A DNA stretch of 42,530 nucleotides from Deltaproteobacteria bacterium (GCA_029565915.1 JAKQNG010000247.1:1-42530), one strand, 5' to 3'; counted from the stretch's first letter, positions 20,664-30,595 are shown. Notes: generated by a model from the letters alone, not told the origin. A program made the numbers and translations.

Positions 20664-21607
20664 ACGATTCTGTTCTTCTTTTGCAGCAGGAAATGCTGGT
20701 GAACCGCGTGCGCAAGAACCTGCGGCGGTTCCGGTCGTGGCTGACCCGCGAAAAAGTGACCTGCTACCGTCTGTACAATGCGGACATTCCCGAAATTCCC
20801 CTGCTCATCGACTGGTATGAAGGCGCCCTGCACGGGGCCCGCCTCCATCCCGACACCGACGATCCGGCCGCGGATGAACGGGGAACGGCCCTGCTCAATT
20901 ATCTGGCGCGCGAGCTCGGCGTGGCGGACGGAGACCTGTTTTTCAAAACCCGTCAACGGGGCGTGGGCGGAGCCCTGTATCCGGCCACGGACGCGGGACA
21001 CCACCTGCGCGAAGTGCGGGAGGGCGGCCACGTCTTCCGGGTGAATCTGTCCGATTACGTGGACACCGGGCTGTTTCTCGACCATCGACGGACGCGCCGG
21101 CTGGTCGCGCAGGAAGCAAAGAACAAACGGTTTCTCAACCTGTTCGGCTACACAGGCGCATTTTCTGTCTATGCTGCAGGTGGTGGGGCCAGAACCACCA
21201 CGACGGTGGATCTCTCCAACACGTACCTGCACGTGGCGCAGACAAACATGGAGCGCAACGGCTTTACGGGATTCAACCACCATTTCGTGCGGCAGGATGT
21301 CCTGTCACTGCTCGACGAAGGGGGCATCAGGGAAAAATTCGATCTGGTGGTGTTCGATCCGCCCACGGTCTCAAAAAGCAGTGCCATGAAACGCAGCCTG
21401 GTCATCCAGCGGGATCACGCCGCAATGCTGAACGCGATTTTCGAATCGGTTGCCAAAGGCGGCGTGGTGTACTTCTCCACCAACTTCAGGGATTTTCGCC
21501 TGTCGCGGGACATCCGCGCCGGCCGCATCGAGGAAATCACCTCACGGACGGTGCCGCCGGATTTCGCGAACCGGCGTCCCCACCGTTGCTGGCGCATGGA
21601 AAAATAG
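20660..21607 (+). CDS. Class I SAM-dependent methyltransferase, similar to the RlmK half of RlmKL (23S rRNA)
   Basis: FLNLFGYTGAFSVYAAGGGARTTTTVDLSNTYL, FDLVVFDPPTVSKSSAMKRSLVIQRDHAAMLNAIF, VVYFSTNFRDFRLS; ATGA overlap with cotH-like gene. Confidence 0.87.
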   Translation: MNDSVLLLQQEMLVNRVRKNLRRFRSWLTREKVTCYRLYNADIPEIPLLIDWYEGALHGARLHPDTDDPAADERGTALLNYLARELGVADGDLFFKTRQRGVGGALYPATDAGHHLREVREGGHVFRVNLSDYVDTGLFLDHRRTRRLVAQEAKNKRFLNLFGYTGAFSVYAAGGGARTTTTVDLSNTYLHVAQTNMERNGFTGFNHHFVRQDVLSLLDEGGIREKFDLVVFDPPTVSKSSAMKRSLVIQRDHAAMLNAIFESVAKGGVVYFSTNFRDFRLSRDIRAGRIEEITSRTVPPDFANRRPHRCWRMEK

Positions 21608-24031
21608 GCTGCGGTCCACCTCCGCCTCCGGGTGGGCGACGAAGTACAGATATCCGGCAAACAGCTTTTCCGGAATGATCTGATAGAGAACAGGCAGAGG
21701 AAGTCCCTCACCGCGGAAGGCGTCCATCCCCGCGATGTAGTGCAACCGTGGACGGTCCAGAGTCTGAATGCCTGCGAAGGAAAACAGCGCCCGTATGGCG
21801 TCCCTGCTCCAGACCTGCCGTCGCAGAAGGGCGTCCATGGACGCGATGCCCACATCGGCCAGAGATCGGCGCAGATCGCCATTGCTGTCAAACAGGCGTT
21901 GCGCGGCGGCAAGGCGGTCCGCATCAATTGTTCTACTGGTGGCCATGAACAGCAGGTCGCCGCTCTCCCCGTAGAATACGTTGACGTCGGCGAAGGAGCG
22001 AACAAGGGTGTTGGCAATCATTCCCACAGCCTCCGGACTGGAGGTGTAGATGTGCGCCCATTGAAGAAAGACGCCGTCCTCTGACATGTGTTGCTGCGCA
22101 AGGGCGTAAAACTCGCGGGTATAGAGCATGTCCACGCCGGTGACCCATGGATTGCTGGGCTCGGAGATGATGATGTCCCACGTTCCTTTTCCCCGTCCGA
22201 TGACCCGGAATGCGTCGCCCCGGTGGATGTGCAGGCGCGGATCGTTCGCCACACGCCGGTTCGCGGATGCAAAGAGCGGCAGCGCTTCTTCGACCTCGAA
22301 GGATATCTCGGCCACATCAATGGACTGCACGTCGTCGTACAGGGTCATCTCGCCGGCCGTGACGCCGGTACCGAGTCCGATAATGGCAACCCTGTGCCTC
22401 CTTTCTGCAAACAGGCCGGGGAGGTGTGCCAGCAGGGTGAGTGTGCGGCGATCATGCCGGACATCCGAGTCAGCCTTGCCGTTGACAAAAATGCCCCGCT
22501 CCAGCTGGTTTCCCCTGGTGCCGACCACCGCTACGGAACCTTCGGGGCCGTCCCGGTGATAGAGGATTTCCCGGCCCTTCAGCAGATGCGCATGCAGCGT
22601 TGCCGGAGAATCGTGGCTGAAGGATATCGCTCGCTGGAAGCGGAACAGGCCGATGGCAAAGCGGTCCCGGGCAAACCCCGGTTGCAGGACAAGGAGCGTC
22701 AGTGCGGCAAAAAGGCCCGCAGCGGCAAGGTAACGGTACCGGCGTGACAGCAATCGGGCAGCGACAAGGGCGGTGAATGCCGCCAGAACAACGGCGGTCA
22801 GATAAACACGGGGGCTGTCGGCTGCGTGGTAGATGGCGATGCCGCCCAGCAGGCTTCCCAGGAGGCAGCCCAGGGTATTGACGGACAGCAGCACTCCCGA
22901 TTGTCGACCAACGGTGTTGAGGTTGCGTTTCAGCAGATGAAAGGCAATGGGCAGGGCGGCCCCTGACAGGAGCAGCGGCAGAGCGAGGACGCACGTCAGC
23001 GCAGCGAAGATCAGGGCGTGATGCAGGGCGAAGTCGGTGGTTCCCGAACCCGTGAGGATGCGGATTCGATGGGCCGCGGCAGGCCAGAGGTCAAGGGTGA
23101 AGTACAGTGCCGCAAGAGCGATGGCAAACAGCAGCTGGTTCCAGAAGAGGGTCGACGGGCCGATCCGCCCCAGGCGGCTGACGATGGCGCTGCCGGCGGC
23201 GATGGCAAACAGAAAGACCGACAGCACCAGTGAGAAGGAATAGGAGGAACTCCCCAGGGACAGGGCACCGATACGGAAAAGAACATTTTCAAGGGTCATC
23301 ACCGAAAAACCGCCCAGAAAACCTACGGCGTAGATGGGGAACGCCGGAAGAGGCGCGGCTGAAAGAGCCTGCTCGGGCGTGGATGCGTCAGCGGACCCGG
23401 CGGTCCCGGGTGCGGACGCGAGAATGGCAAAAAACAGGGCCGCCGTGAGATTCACAGCACTGGCGGACATGACCGTAAGGGGCAGTCCGAGAACGGGAAT
23501 GAGCACAAAACCCGTGATCAGGGCACCTCCGCAGGCGCCCGCCGTATTGACCGCGTAAAGTCTCGCATGGATCCGGGTCGCCGCGTTGACATCCACCGAC
23601 AGGCTCCTCGTGAGCAGGGGAATCGTGGCGCCCATGCAGACCGTTGGCACCAGCATGAGAAGCGCGGCACATCCCGTTCCTTCGATCAGCATCCACAGGG
23701 GTGGTGCGAAACTCCAGCCTGCTGTCCAGGCCCGGCAGCCGTCGAAGATCAGGGGAAACAGGGCGCACCACACACCGATAATCGCTTCGAGCAGCGCGTA
23801 CAGTTTCATGGGATTACCGGCACGGACACTGTGGCGGCCGATCAGCAGATATCCGAGGGAGAGTCCTCCGAGAAACACGCCGATGACGACGGCGGTGGCG
23901 GAGGTGTCGCTGCCCAGCAGGCGGGCCAGGTACTTCTGCCAGGTGATCTCATAGACCAGTCCCGTGAATCCGGTACCGAACACGAACAGGAAGATGGCGA
24001 ACCGGCGCAGGTGCGGTGGCACCCGCTTCAT
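21542..24031 (-). CDS. Polytopic membrane protein fused to spermidine-synthase-like domain (fused MFS/SpeE type)
   Basis: FVFGTGFTGLVYEITWQKYLARLLGSDTSATAVVIGVFLGGLSLGY N-terminus; VAIIGLGTGVTAGEMTLYDDVQSIDVAEIS.. and WDIIISEPSNPWVTGVDMLYTREFYALAQQHMSEDGVFLQW. Confidence 0.87.
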   Translation of the reverse strand: MKRVPPHLRRFAIFLFVFGTGFTGLVYEITWQKYLARLLGSDTSATAVVIGVFLGGLSLGYLLIGRHSVRAGNPMKLYALLEAIIGVWCALFPLIFDGCRAWTAGWSFAPPLWMLIEGTGCAALLMLVPTVCMGATIPLLTRSLSVDVNAATRIHARLYAVNTAGACGGALITGFVLIPVLGLPLTVMSASAVNLTAALFFAILASAPGTAGSADASTPEQALSAAPLPAFPIYAVGFLGGFSVMTLENVLFRIGALSLGSSSYSFSLVLSVFLFAIAAGSAIVSRLGRIGPSTLFWNQLLFAIALAALYFTLDLWPAAAHRIRILTGSGTTDFALHHALIFAALTCVLALPLLLSGAALPIAFHLLKRNLNTVGRQSGVLLSVNTLGCLLGSLLGGIAIYHAADSPRVYLTAVVLAAFTALVAARLLSRRYRYLAAAGLFAALTLLVLQPGFARDRFAIGLFRFQRAISFSHDSPATLHAHLLKGREILYHRDGPEGSVAVVGTRGNQLERGIFVNGKADSDVRHDRRTLTLLAHLPGLFAERRHRVAIIGLGTGVTAGEMTLYDDVQSIDVAEISFEVEEALPLFASANRRVANDPRLHIHRGDAFRVIGRGKGTWDIIISEPSNPWVTGVDMLYTREFYALAQQHMSEDGVFLQWAHIYTSSPEAVGMIANTLVRSFADVNVFYGESGDLLFMATSRTIDADRLAAAQRLFDSNGDLRRSLADVGIASMDALLRRQVWSRDAIRALFSFAGIQTLDRPRLHYIAGMDAFRGEGLPLPVLYQIIPEKLFAGYLYFVAHPEAEVDRSLFFHAPATVGTPVREIRRHRP

Positions 24032-24294
24032 GATGCGGGGTTTGCCACGGCAGCGATCAACTGTTCCCGTCCGGCCTTCGACAGGGTGTGGAGCCGGACA
24101 TGCAGCACAAAGGCGTCGCCCGATTTCTGCAGGGACGTCACCTTTCCGTGAACGGCCGCATCGCCGACCTGAAAACAGATCCTTGCCCCCGGTGGCCTGG
24201 GCGATGCCGTACGGACCGTGGCCATATCCCCTTCCACGGCCAGTAACCCGTCAATGGAAAGGGGCTGTTCGTGGGCATTGCGATCCATCGTCAC
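24028..24294 (-). CDS. Small PilZ-like domain protein
   Basis: 88 aa; beta-rich region with KVTSLQKSGDAFVLHVRLHTLSKAGREQLIAAV; 4-bp overlaps with both neighbours; family assignment tentative. Confidence 0.5.
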   Translation of the reverse strand: MTMDRNAHEQPLSIDGLLAVEGDMATVRTASPRPPGARICFQVGDAAVHGKVTSLQKSGDAFVLHVRLHTLSKAGREQLIAAVANPAS

Positions 24295-24761
24295 GACCTC
24301 TCGAGGATGCTCCGCATTTCGCGTCGCTCCTGATCCTCGCGGATTTCCCGCCGGTTGTCGTGGATCTTCCGACCCTTTGCGAGGGCCAGCGTCACCTTGA
24401 CCCGCCCGTCCTTGAAATGCAGGTCCAGGGGCACCAGCGTGTAACCCCGCTCGTTCACCTTCACGCGGAGCTTGTCGATTTCGGCCCGGTGCAGCAGCAA
24501 GCGGCGCGGGCGTTTGGCCTCGTGGTTGAAATGGTGGGCCTGGGGCCAGGGCGAAATATCGAGATGCATGAGAAAAACGTCGTTGTTTTCGATGACGGCG
24601 TAGGCATCCGACATGTTCACCCGCCGGTCCCGCACGGACTTGACTTCCGATCCCGCCAGGGCAATGCCGGCCTCCCAGGTTGCCTCAATATCGTAGTTGT
24701 GCCGGGCACGACGGTTTTCGCAGATGATGTCCGGATCGCGCTTCGATTTTTTTGCCGCCAT
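24291..24761 (-). CDS. smpB: SsrA-binding protein SmpB
   Basis: ENRRARHNYDIEATWEAGIALAGSEVKSVRDRRVNMSDAYAVIENNDVFLMHLDISPW..., LALAKGRKIHDNR. Confidence 0.96.
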   Translation of the reverse strand: MAAKKSKRDPDIICENRRARHNYDIEATWEAGIALAGSEVKSVRDRRVNMSDAYAVIENNDVFLMHLDISPWPQAHHFNHEAKRPRRLLLHRAEIDKLRVKVNERGYTLVPLDLHFKDGRVKVTLALAKGRKIHDNRREIREDQERREMRSILERS

Positions 24762-24857
24762 GGCGTGGATATAACGATTTTATGCAGCGCTGGCAATCTG
24801 CCGATATCGCCGCCGAAAACTGGATTTGTCCGCGACGGCGCGTCTACATATCCATCG

Positions 24858-26528
24858 ATGAACCGTATTCCCATTCTTATCGTTTCTGCGGCCCTGTCTT
24901 TCGTTTTGTCCTGCAACGGATCGCCCGCCGTGGAGCTCTATGCGGTGCACCGGGTGCTGCCCGACGTCATTGAGCCCGGAGACTCCCTGCGCATCGAAGG
25001 AGACGGCTTCGTTGAAGGGCCTGCGACAGTCCGGCTGAAGGGCGTTTTCAAATCCGCGGGACCCGGACAGGGTCGCTACCGGGAGGTGACCCTGTCGGGC
25101 AAGGCCCTGTCGGATTCCCGCATCGATGTGCCGGTGCCACCCGGGGTGATGGATCGCGTGACCCGGGAAGAAGTGGTGTTCCATGGGGTGGCGGAGGTGT
25201 CGTTTCCCGGCACCTTCGAAGGCGGTGTCGTATCGCTGGAAGCCCGCAGCGACATGCTGCGGTTGCAAATCCGCCCCGCCGGCGGCGGCGTCAGAACCCA
25301 CGCGTCGAGGGTGAAAGAATCGCGGAATCTGCTGGCAACCATGGGCGTCCAGATTGATCCGGACCGTTTCGAAGAAGGCATCGTCGCCGTGGCGGTAAAG
25401 CCCGGTACACCCGCTGCCGAAGCGGACATCCGCGCTGGTGACCGGTTGATCTCCGTGGATGGTTTTCCCCTCGTGTCGGCGGCGGAGCTGGCGGGCCTGG
25501 ACTCGGGAGCAGACCACATCTTTGAATTCATGTCTCCTTCGGGACAGACCGTGTTGCTGAAAGGTTCTTCCGGCGCGGGCACGATTTACGGGCGGGATGA
25601 ACTCCTCGCCGTGGTGCTCACGGCCACCGTGGTGGGCCTGTTTCTCTCACTGCTTCTGCCGGGCCTGCGGCGACGGCGGTGGACGGGCGGCGGTGTCACC
25701 CATCCCGTGCTCAGGATGGCGGGCATCGCCATGGCGGCTGCCCTGTCGCTGCTGACGCCGGCACTGGTCATCGCGTTTCAGCTCGAAGTGTCTGCGGCTC
25801 TCTTCCTGTTCGGAATGTACCTCGGGTGTTCGGTTGTTCTCCAGGTATACGGCGAAGGGCCCATGGCCAGCCGTCTGTCCAGCGGGCTCTCCGGCGCGGC
25901 CGTCCTCGGTGCTGTGATGCTGTCGGGCGCCGCTGCGGAGGGCGGCATCGGCGTGTGCAGCATCACTCTTTCCCAGGGAGCCACCGGCATGGGCCTTCAT
26001 GCCTTCGACAACCCGCTGACCACTCTCGCCCTTCTCCTGTCCGTGTCCTTCCTGTGGCCCTCCAGCTCTCTGCAGCGGGCCGATTCCCCGCTGACAACCC
26101 TTGTGTCGTGGATCATGGCAACCGTTGCCAGCATGATTGTCGTGTTCTTCGCTCTCGGCGGCTGGCTCGTGCCCGGTGTCGTCCATCCGGATCTGCCGGC
26201 AGGTTCCCTGTCCACCGTTGCGGCGGCGACCGTATTCGCCCTCAAAACGGGGGCGGTGCTGGCTGCGGCGAGATTCCTCTGCGGTGCAGAGCAGCAGGAT
26301 CGTCGCGACAGACAGAGGCGACCCGTTCCCCTGCGCTTCCTTCTGCTGCTGGTGCTGATGGCCGGCGGCATGCTGCTGGAGTGGGCAATGGTACCGTCGA
26401 GTCTGCGGTTTGCCGGACAGGTCTTCTCGGTCGGCATTTTCTTTGCACTGCCGGCCATGCTGCTCGGCGCCGCGCTGTCATTTCCGCGCAACCGGAAAGA
26501 AGTTTTAACCGGGGAACGTTCGATCTGA
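24858..26528 (+). CDS. Lipoprotein-signal protein with TIG-like and PDZ domains fused to a NuoH-like (complex I subunit 1-like) membrane domain
   Basis: Lipobox (LSFVLSC); PDZ (IVAVAVKPGTPAAEADIRAGDRLISVDGFPLVSAAELAGL); then 8 or so TMs with NuoH-like order of motifs (ALFLFGMYLGCSVVLQVYGEGPMASRLSSGLSGAAVLGAVML; MIVVFFALGGW; VFALKTGAVLAAARF). Start refined to ATG 24858. Confidence 0.6.
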   Translation: MNRIPILIVSAALSFVLSCNGSPAVELYAVHRVLPDVIEPGDSLRIEGDGFVEGPATVRLKGVFKSAGPGQGRYREVTLSGKALSDSRIDVPVPPGVMDRVTREEVVFHGVAEVSFPGTFEGGVVSLEARSDMLRLQIRPAGGGVRTHASRVKESRNLLATMGVQIDPDRFEEGIVAVAVKPGTPAAEADIRAGDRLISVDGFPLVSAAELAGLDSGADHIFEFMSPSGQTVLLKGSSGAGTIYGRDELLAVVLTATVVGLFLSLLLPGLRRRRWTGGGVTHPVLRMAGIAMAAALSLLTPALVIAFQLEVSAALFLFGMYLGCSVVLQVYGEGPMASRLSSGLSGAAVLGAVMLSGAAAEGGIGVCSITLSQGATGMGLHAFDNPLTTLALLLSVSFLWPSSSLQRADSPLTTLVSWIMATVASMIVVFFALGGWLVPGVVHPDLPAGSLSTVAAATVFALKTGAVLAAARFLCGAEQQDRRDRQRRPVPLRFLLLLVLMAGGMLLEWAMVPSSLRFAGQVFSVGIFFALPAMLLGAALSFPRNRKEVLTGERSI

Positions 26529-26541
26529 AAAAAGGAGAGGT

Positions 26542-28383
26542 CTACTTGCCGGTCATACGGGCGCGGACGCGGCCGATGAAGGCTTCGAGATCGCGGGCGC
26601 GATCGGCGTAGGTGGAAGTGCCGGCAAACCTGGCATACACGTCCTTGATGCGCTCTTCGAGCTTGGGGCTGCCCTTCGGCAGCAGCAGATCGAGCGCGCG
26701 GATGGAGGCGGAGAGGGCCACCTTGGACGGATTGTGCAGATTGGCCAGCAACGCCTCCACCACCGCATCCGTCTTGCCCTTGTCATCCCGGCCGAGGCGG
26801 TACAGGGTCAGAATGGCGCGCTCCACATTCTTGCTGGTGTGCTTGCCGACTTCCTTGACGTAGCAGTCCAGTTTGTCCGCGCACTCGGTTCCGAACTTGA
26901 TGCGCTCCTTGTAGCCCTCAATGCGCTTGATCATCACCTGACACTCGTTGCGGGCCTGCTTCTCTTCGTCCTCGGAGGCTTCGCCCTGGAAACGGTCCTT
27001 GATGATCTTGTCGCAATCGATTGCCTTGATGGCCTTGTCCATCGGCTTGTAGAATTCTTCACCGCACATGAGGGCCGCGTTGTAGAACAGCTTATCGCGC
27101 AGGGAGTCGTCGGCGCCGGCAATGGCTTTCTTCATGACGGCGCAGGCCTTGTCGGGAACGGCGAGCATGCCCATGGCGCGGAAGTATCCGACGGCCTCTT
27201 CAAGGGGCGTTTCCACCTTGTCGCCGTTGAATTTGATGCGATTGACCAGTTCGTCCATGATGTCGACCTGGCCGATTTCGGCCAGCGCCACGGCTGCCCA
27301 GTTCCTTCGCATCACCGCCCATTCCTCGGGGGTTTCAAACTGGACCTGCAGCTCCAGGCTCTGGGTCTTCCTGTCCAGGTCATCCGCTTCGAGGTGGTTG
27401 AATTCGGATTTCAGGAACTCCACAACGGCCGGAGACGGATAGCTCATCATGCCGAGGAAGGTGCTGGCCTGCTGAATGAACCACAGGGGGTTCTTCATCA
27501 ACGGATCTTCCTGCAGTTCCTGTGCATAGGCCTTATTGAACGCCTCGTCCTGACCTTTGGCGAAAGCGAGGATGCCCTTCACCACCGCATCCCGATCATG
27601 AATCTGCTGCAGCGCCGCAAACGCGATGGTGCCGAGGGCGATGGGCTGACGGACGCCCTTCTGGGCAATGCCGCGGATCAGCACCGGCACCGCTGCGGCA
27701 TCACCGATTTTACCGAGGGCCTTCATGGCCTTCATGTTGAGCCGGAGTTCCTGAATCGTGTCGGGCGCATCCGTAATCTCGATCAGCGCCTGCACCACAT
27801 CCTTCCTGAGCGAGGTGTCCGGATGCTCCACCACAATGATGGACGAGGCCGAAATGAACGACTGGACAATCTGGTTTTCATCATTCGTGAACGGTGCACC
27901 CTGACGTCCCGCGCGGGCGTTCTTGGCCATCTCCCAGCCCTTCAGGAGCTTGGGAAGGGCAGCTTCCACCTTCTGGCGCTGTACCGCATTGGCGGCCACG
28001 AGGAACATGGCCGCTTCCGTGGTTTTTTCCATGGTCAGGGCCTCCAGAAATACTGGAATCGCCCGGGGATCGTTCATCTGGGCCAGCAGTTCAATGATGA
28101 CCTTCCGATTGGCCGGATCCCGGTCGAAATCCATGAAAGCCTTGCTGAGTCCGGGCACGAGCACGTCGGTCACTTCCTTTACCGCCGGGTTCTGCAGGTC
28201 GTTCTTGTTTTCCTGCATGACCGTAGAAAAGATGTCACTGATGTTTTTCAGGGCCTGCTCCCGCCAGGGCCGGTCATAGAGCAAATCAATGTTGTCCTGC
28301 GGATCCTTTTCATCGCGGCATGCGGTGAGGAGAACAGACAGCGACAGCGCTGCCAGCAGTAAAAGAGTGGAGATGCGCTTCAT
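26542..28383 (-). CDS. HEAT-repeat-containing lipoprotein
   Basis: Lipobox (VLLTAC); repeated alpha-helical units such as PRAIPVFLEALTMEKTTEAAMFLVAANAV and MKALGKIGDAAAVPVLIRGIAQ. Confidence 0.8.
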   Translation of the reverse strand: MKRISTLLLLAALSLSVLLTACRDEKDPQDNIDLLYDRPWREQALKNISDIFSTVMQENKNDLQNPAVKEVTDVLVPGLSKAFMDFDRDPANRKVIIELLAQMNDPRAIPVFLEALTMEKTTEAAMFLVAANAVQRQKVEAALPKLLKGWEMAKNARAGRQGAPFTNDENQIVQSFISASSIIVVEHPDTSLRKDVVQALIEITDAPDTIQELRLNMKAMKALGKIGDAAAVPVLIRGIAQKGVRQPIALGTIAFAALQQIHDRDAVVKGILAFAKGQDEAFNKAYAQELQEDPLMKNPLWFIQQASTFLGMMSYPSPAVVEFLKSEFNHLEADDLDRKTQSLELQVQFETPEEWAVMRRNWAAVALAEIGQVDIMDELVNRIKFNGDKVETPLEEAVGYFRAMGMLAVPDKACAVMKKAIAGADDSLRDKLFYNAALMCGEEFYKPMDKAIKAIDCDKIIKDRFQGEASEDEEKQARNECQVMIKRIEGYKERIKFGTECADKLDCYVKEVGKHTSKNVERAILTLYRLGRDDKGKTDAVVEALLANLHNPSKVALSASIRALDLLLPKGSPKLEERIKDVYARFAGTSTYADRARDLEAFIGRVRARMTGK

Positions 28384-28627
28384 GAAAACACCTGCTTCTT
28401 TCTGCGCCGAACGCGCGGGTTGCTTGCGTCGTCGTGCTCGACTTTCATATTATTTACAATGAGTTGTCATCAATACGAGCGGTGAGTATAGAGGAGCGTT
28501 GCAGACGTGTCAAGGGAGGGTCCGGCTCCGTTGATGGCCGTCGATGCACTTCGATTTCTTTGCGAAATCGGGCTTTTATGATTATGTAGGGGAGTGGAAT
28601 GAACCACCGTTTTTCCGAGAGGAACCA

Positions 28628-28993
28628 GTGACACCAAAGGATCTTGCCCTGTACATCGCGGACGCCGCCCTCGATAAACACGCCCTGGCCCTGGAAATCA
28701 TCAACGTCGAAGGAAAAGTGTCCTATGCGGATTTCATCGTCATCTGTTCGGGCCGCTCGGCCCGGCAGGTGGATGCCATCATCGAAGGCGTGGAAAGTGC
28801 GCTGAAACAGAAGAAAATCCATCCGCTGGGCATCGAAGGTCGCCAGGCGGGACAGTGGGTGCTCCTGGACTGCGGCGATGTGATCTTCCATGCCTTTGAG
28901 GACAAGAAGCGCGGCTTCTACGACCTCGACGGGTTGTGGATGGACGCGGAACGGCTTCCCCTGCCCCCGTCGACAACTGCCCGCCGGTCGTGA
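28628..28993 (+). CDS. rsfS: Ribosome silencing factor RsfS
   Basis: LALYIADAALDKHALALEIINVEGKVSYADFIVICSGRSARQVDAIIEGVE...GQWVLLDCGDVIFHAFEDKKRGFYDLDGLW; probable GTG start 28628. Confidence 0.94.
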   Translation: MTPKDLALYIADAALDKHALALEIINVEGKVSYADFIVICSGRSARQVDAIIEGVESALKQKKIHPLGIEGRQAGQWVLLDCGDVIFHAFEDKKRGFYDLDGLWMDAERLPLPPSTTARRS

Positions 28994-29430
28994 AGTTCCG
29001 CATCTTCAGCGTCGGAAGGGAAAAGGCCGATCCGGCCGCACCGCTGGTCCGCGACTACCTTGCCCGCATCGAAAAGATGATGCCCGTCGACGACACGGTG
29101 CTGAAACCCGGCGCGGAAGATCGACTCATCGCCCGTCTGAGGGCCGAAAGAAGCAGCGGATATGTGGCCATTGCCCTGGATGAGCGGGGCAAAACCTTCA
29201 CCTCCGCCGGTTTTGCCTCACTCGTCGAATCGTGGATGACCGCCGGTCGGACGGGTGCCGCATTCTTCATCGGTGCAGCGGAGGGCCTCAGCCCGGGCTT
29301 CATAAAGGAGGCGGACATGACCCTGTCGCTGTCGTCCATGACCCTGCCCCACCGGCTGGCGCGCCTCCTGCTGGCCGAGCAGCTGTACCGGGCCCTGTGC
29401 ATCCTGCGCCACATCCCGTATCACAAATAG
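28990..29430 (+). CDS. rlmH: 23S rRNA (pseudouridine1915-N3)-methyltransferase RlmH
   Basis: VAIALDERGKTFTSAGFASLV, AAFFIGAAEGLSPGFIKEADMTLSLSSMTLPHRLARLLLAEQLYRALCILRHIPYHK; probable GTG start overlapping the rsfS stop. Confidence 0.95.
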   Translation: MKFRIFSVGREKADPAAPLVRDYLARIEKMMPVDDTVLKPGAEDRLIARLRAERSSGYVAIALDERGKTFTSAGFASLVESWMTAGRTGAAFFIGAAEGLSPGFIKEADMTLSLSSMTLPHRLARLLLAEQLYRALCILRHIPYHK

Positions 29431-29455
29431 GCCCCGGCCGGAGGGCGCGGTGGGT

Positions 29456-30364
29456 TCAGGGGTTGGCCGAATTCGCCCGGACGGCTTCCTGGTACTGTCG
29501 ATTTTTTTCTTCCCGCTCCCGCTGAAGGGCTTCCCGCTGGGCGGCGCCCGCCTCCTTCACCCGCTGCTCGCTGAGGAACTTTTCGAATTCGGCTTTGCGG
29601 GGGTCGTCCTTTTCCGGCCGGTTCCGCGACAGGATGTCGGCATTCAGCATGGCTGCCACCGTGTAGCTGCCGGCACCGCTGCCGGGAAACGTGAGGGCGC
29701 GGAGCACCTCGGACACGCAGAAGCGCATGGCGGGGGTATCAAATCCGGCGTTGGACAGAATCACGTCTTCCACCGCTCCGGTGGCACCGGCGACGGTCAG
29801 GCGCAGGCCGAAATTGTAGCTGCCGCTCTCCACGCACTTTTCGATTTCTTCCTGCACTGCCTCCACCGCCGCGCGCACGTCCGGCCAGGCGGGTCCGTCT
29901 CCACTGGAATAGATCGCTTCACCGACGGAATCCTCCAGCGAATAGGCACCCGGGCAGGTTTCGTCGAGGGACATGAACGGATCGAGACACAGCTCCCTGT
30001 CCATCTGGACGTCTTCTCTGCCGGCCAGGTCCAGCACACAGGTTTCCACCTTCTGCGACACGGTTGTCAGGCAGTCGACGGCCTTTTTTTCCACGCGGGT
30101 GCCACTGTCGGCGGCATGGGCTTTTGCACAGCGAATCGCCGGCGGCGGCGCCTCGTCCCGCTCGGCCATCATCTGTACCGCCAGAAATACCGCGGCCGCG
30201 GCAATCAGAATTCCGCCCACCACCGCATAACCCGATATCCGCCTGGTCTGTTTCTTGCGGCACAGCACGCAACCCCAGGTGGTTGCGGGATCGTATTTCA
30301 GGTTGTGGGTGGCGCAGGTGGCCAGTCGGGGCTTGTCCTTGTCTTCTTTGAAATCAACCGCCAT
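29456..30364 (-). CDS. Single-pass membrane protein with N-terminal zinc-ribbon-like motif and AgmX/PglI-type C-terminal region
   Basis: CATHNLKYDPATTWGCVLCRKK (Cx..CxxC), one TM (YAVVGGILIAAAAVFLAVQMM), C-terminal VEKCVESGSYNFGLRLTVAGATGAVEDVILSNAGFDTPAMRFCVSEVLRALTFPGSGAGSYTVAAML. Confidence 0.7.
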   Translation of the reverse strand: MAVDFKEDKDKPRLATCATHNLKYDPATTWGCVLCRKKQTRRISGYAVVGGILIAAAAVFLAVQMMAERDEAPPPAIRCAKAHAADSGTRVEKKAVDCLTTVSQKVETCVLDLAGREDVQMDRELCLDPFMSLDETCPGAYSLEDSVGEAIYSSGDGPAWPDVRAAVEAVQEEIEKCVESGSYNFGLRLTVAGATGAVEDVILSNAGFDTPAMRFCVSEVLRALTFPGSGAGSYTVAAMLNADILSRNRPEKDDPRKAEFEKFLSEQRVKEAGAAQREALQREREEKNRQYQEAVRANSANP

Positions 30365-30511
30365 GAATTCACCTCAGGTGGGGGAAGTATATCGCGAAAG
30401 GCAGTGGCCGCAACCCGTGACGGATTCCGACGACGGATTCCGGTCGTCGGTTCACGCGATCATCGCAGGGACTGGACTTCGGTGGACCTTCGTGATAGCC
30501 AACGACTGCGC

Positions 30512-30595
30512 GCCGGAGTGGCGGAACTGGTAGACGCGCTGGACTCAAAATCCAGTGGGCGCAAGCTTGTGAGGGTTCGAGTCCCTCCTCCGGTA
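30512..30595 (+). tRNA. tRNA-Leu (anticodon CAA at 30546-30548)
   Basis: Acceptor GCCGGAG/CTCCGGT, anticodon stem CTGGA-CTCAAAA-TCCAG, long class-II variable arm, T-arm GAGGGTTCGAGTCCCTC; 3' CCA not encoded. Confidence 0.95.

Noticed and set aside
28544-28627. Upstream ATG extension of rsfS
   Set aside because: The N-terminal 28 residues (MHFDFFAKSGFYDYVGEW..) do not resemble RsfS; GTG at 28628 with gagaggaacc upstream is a better start.
28990-29430. rsfS-rlmH pair as a novel translation-control locus
   Set aside because: Adjacent rsfS-rlmH is a widespread ordinary arrangement.
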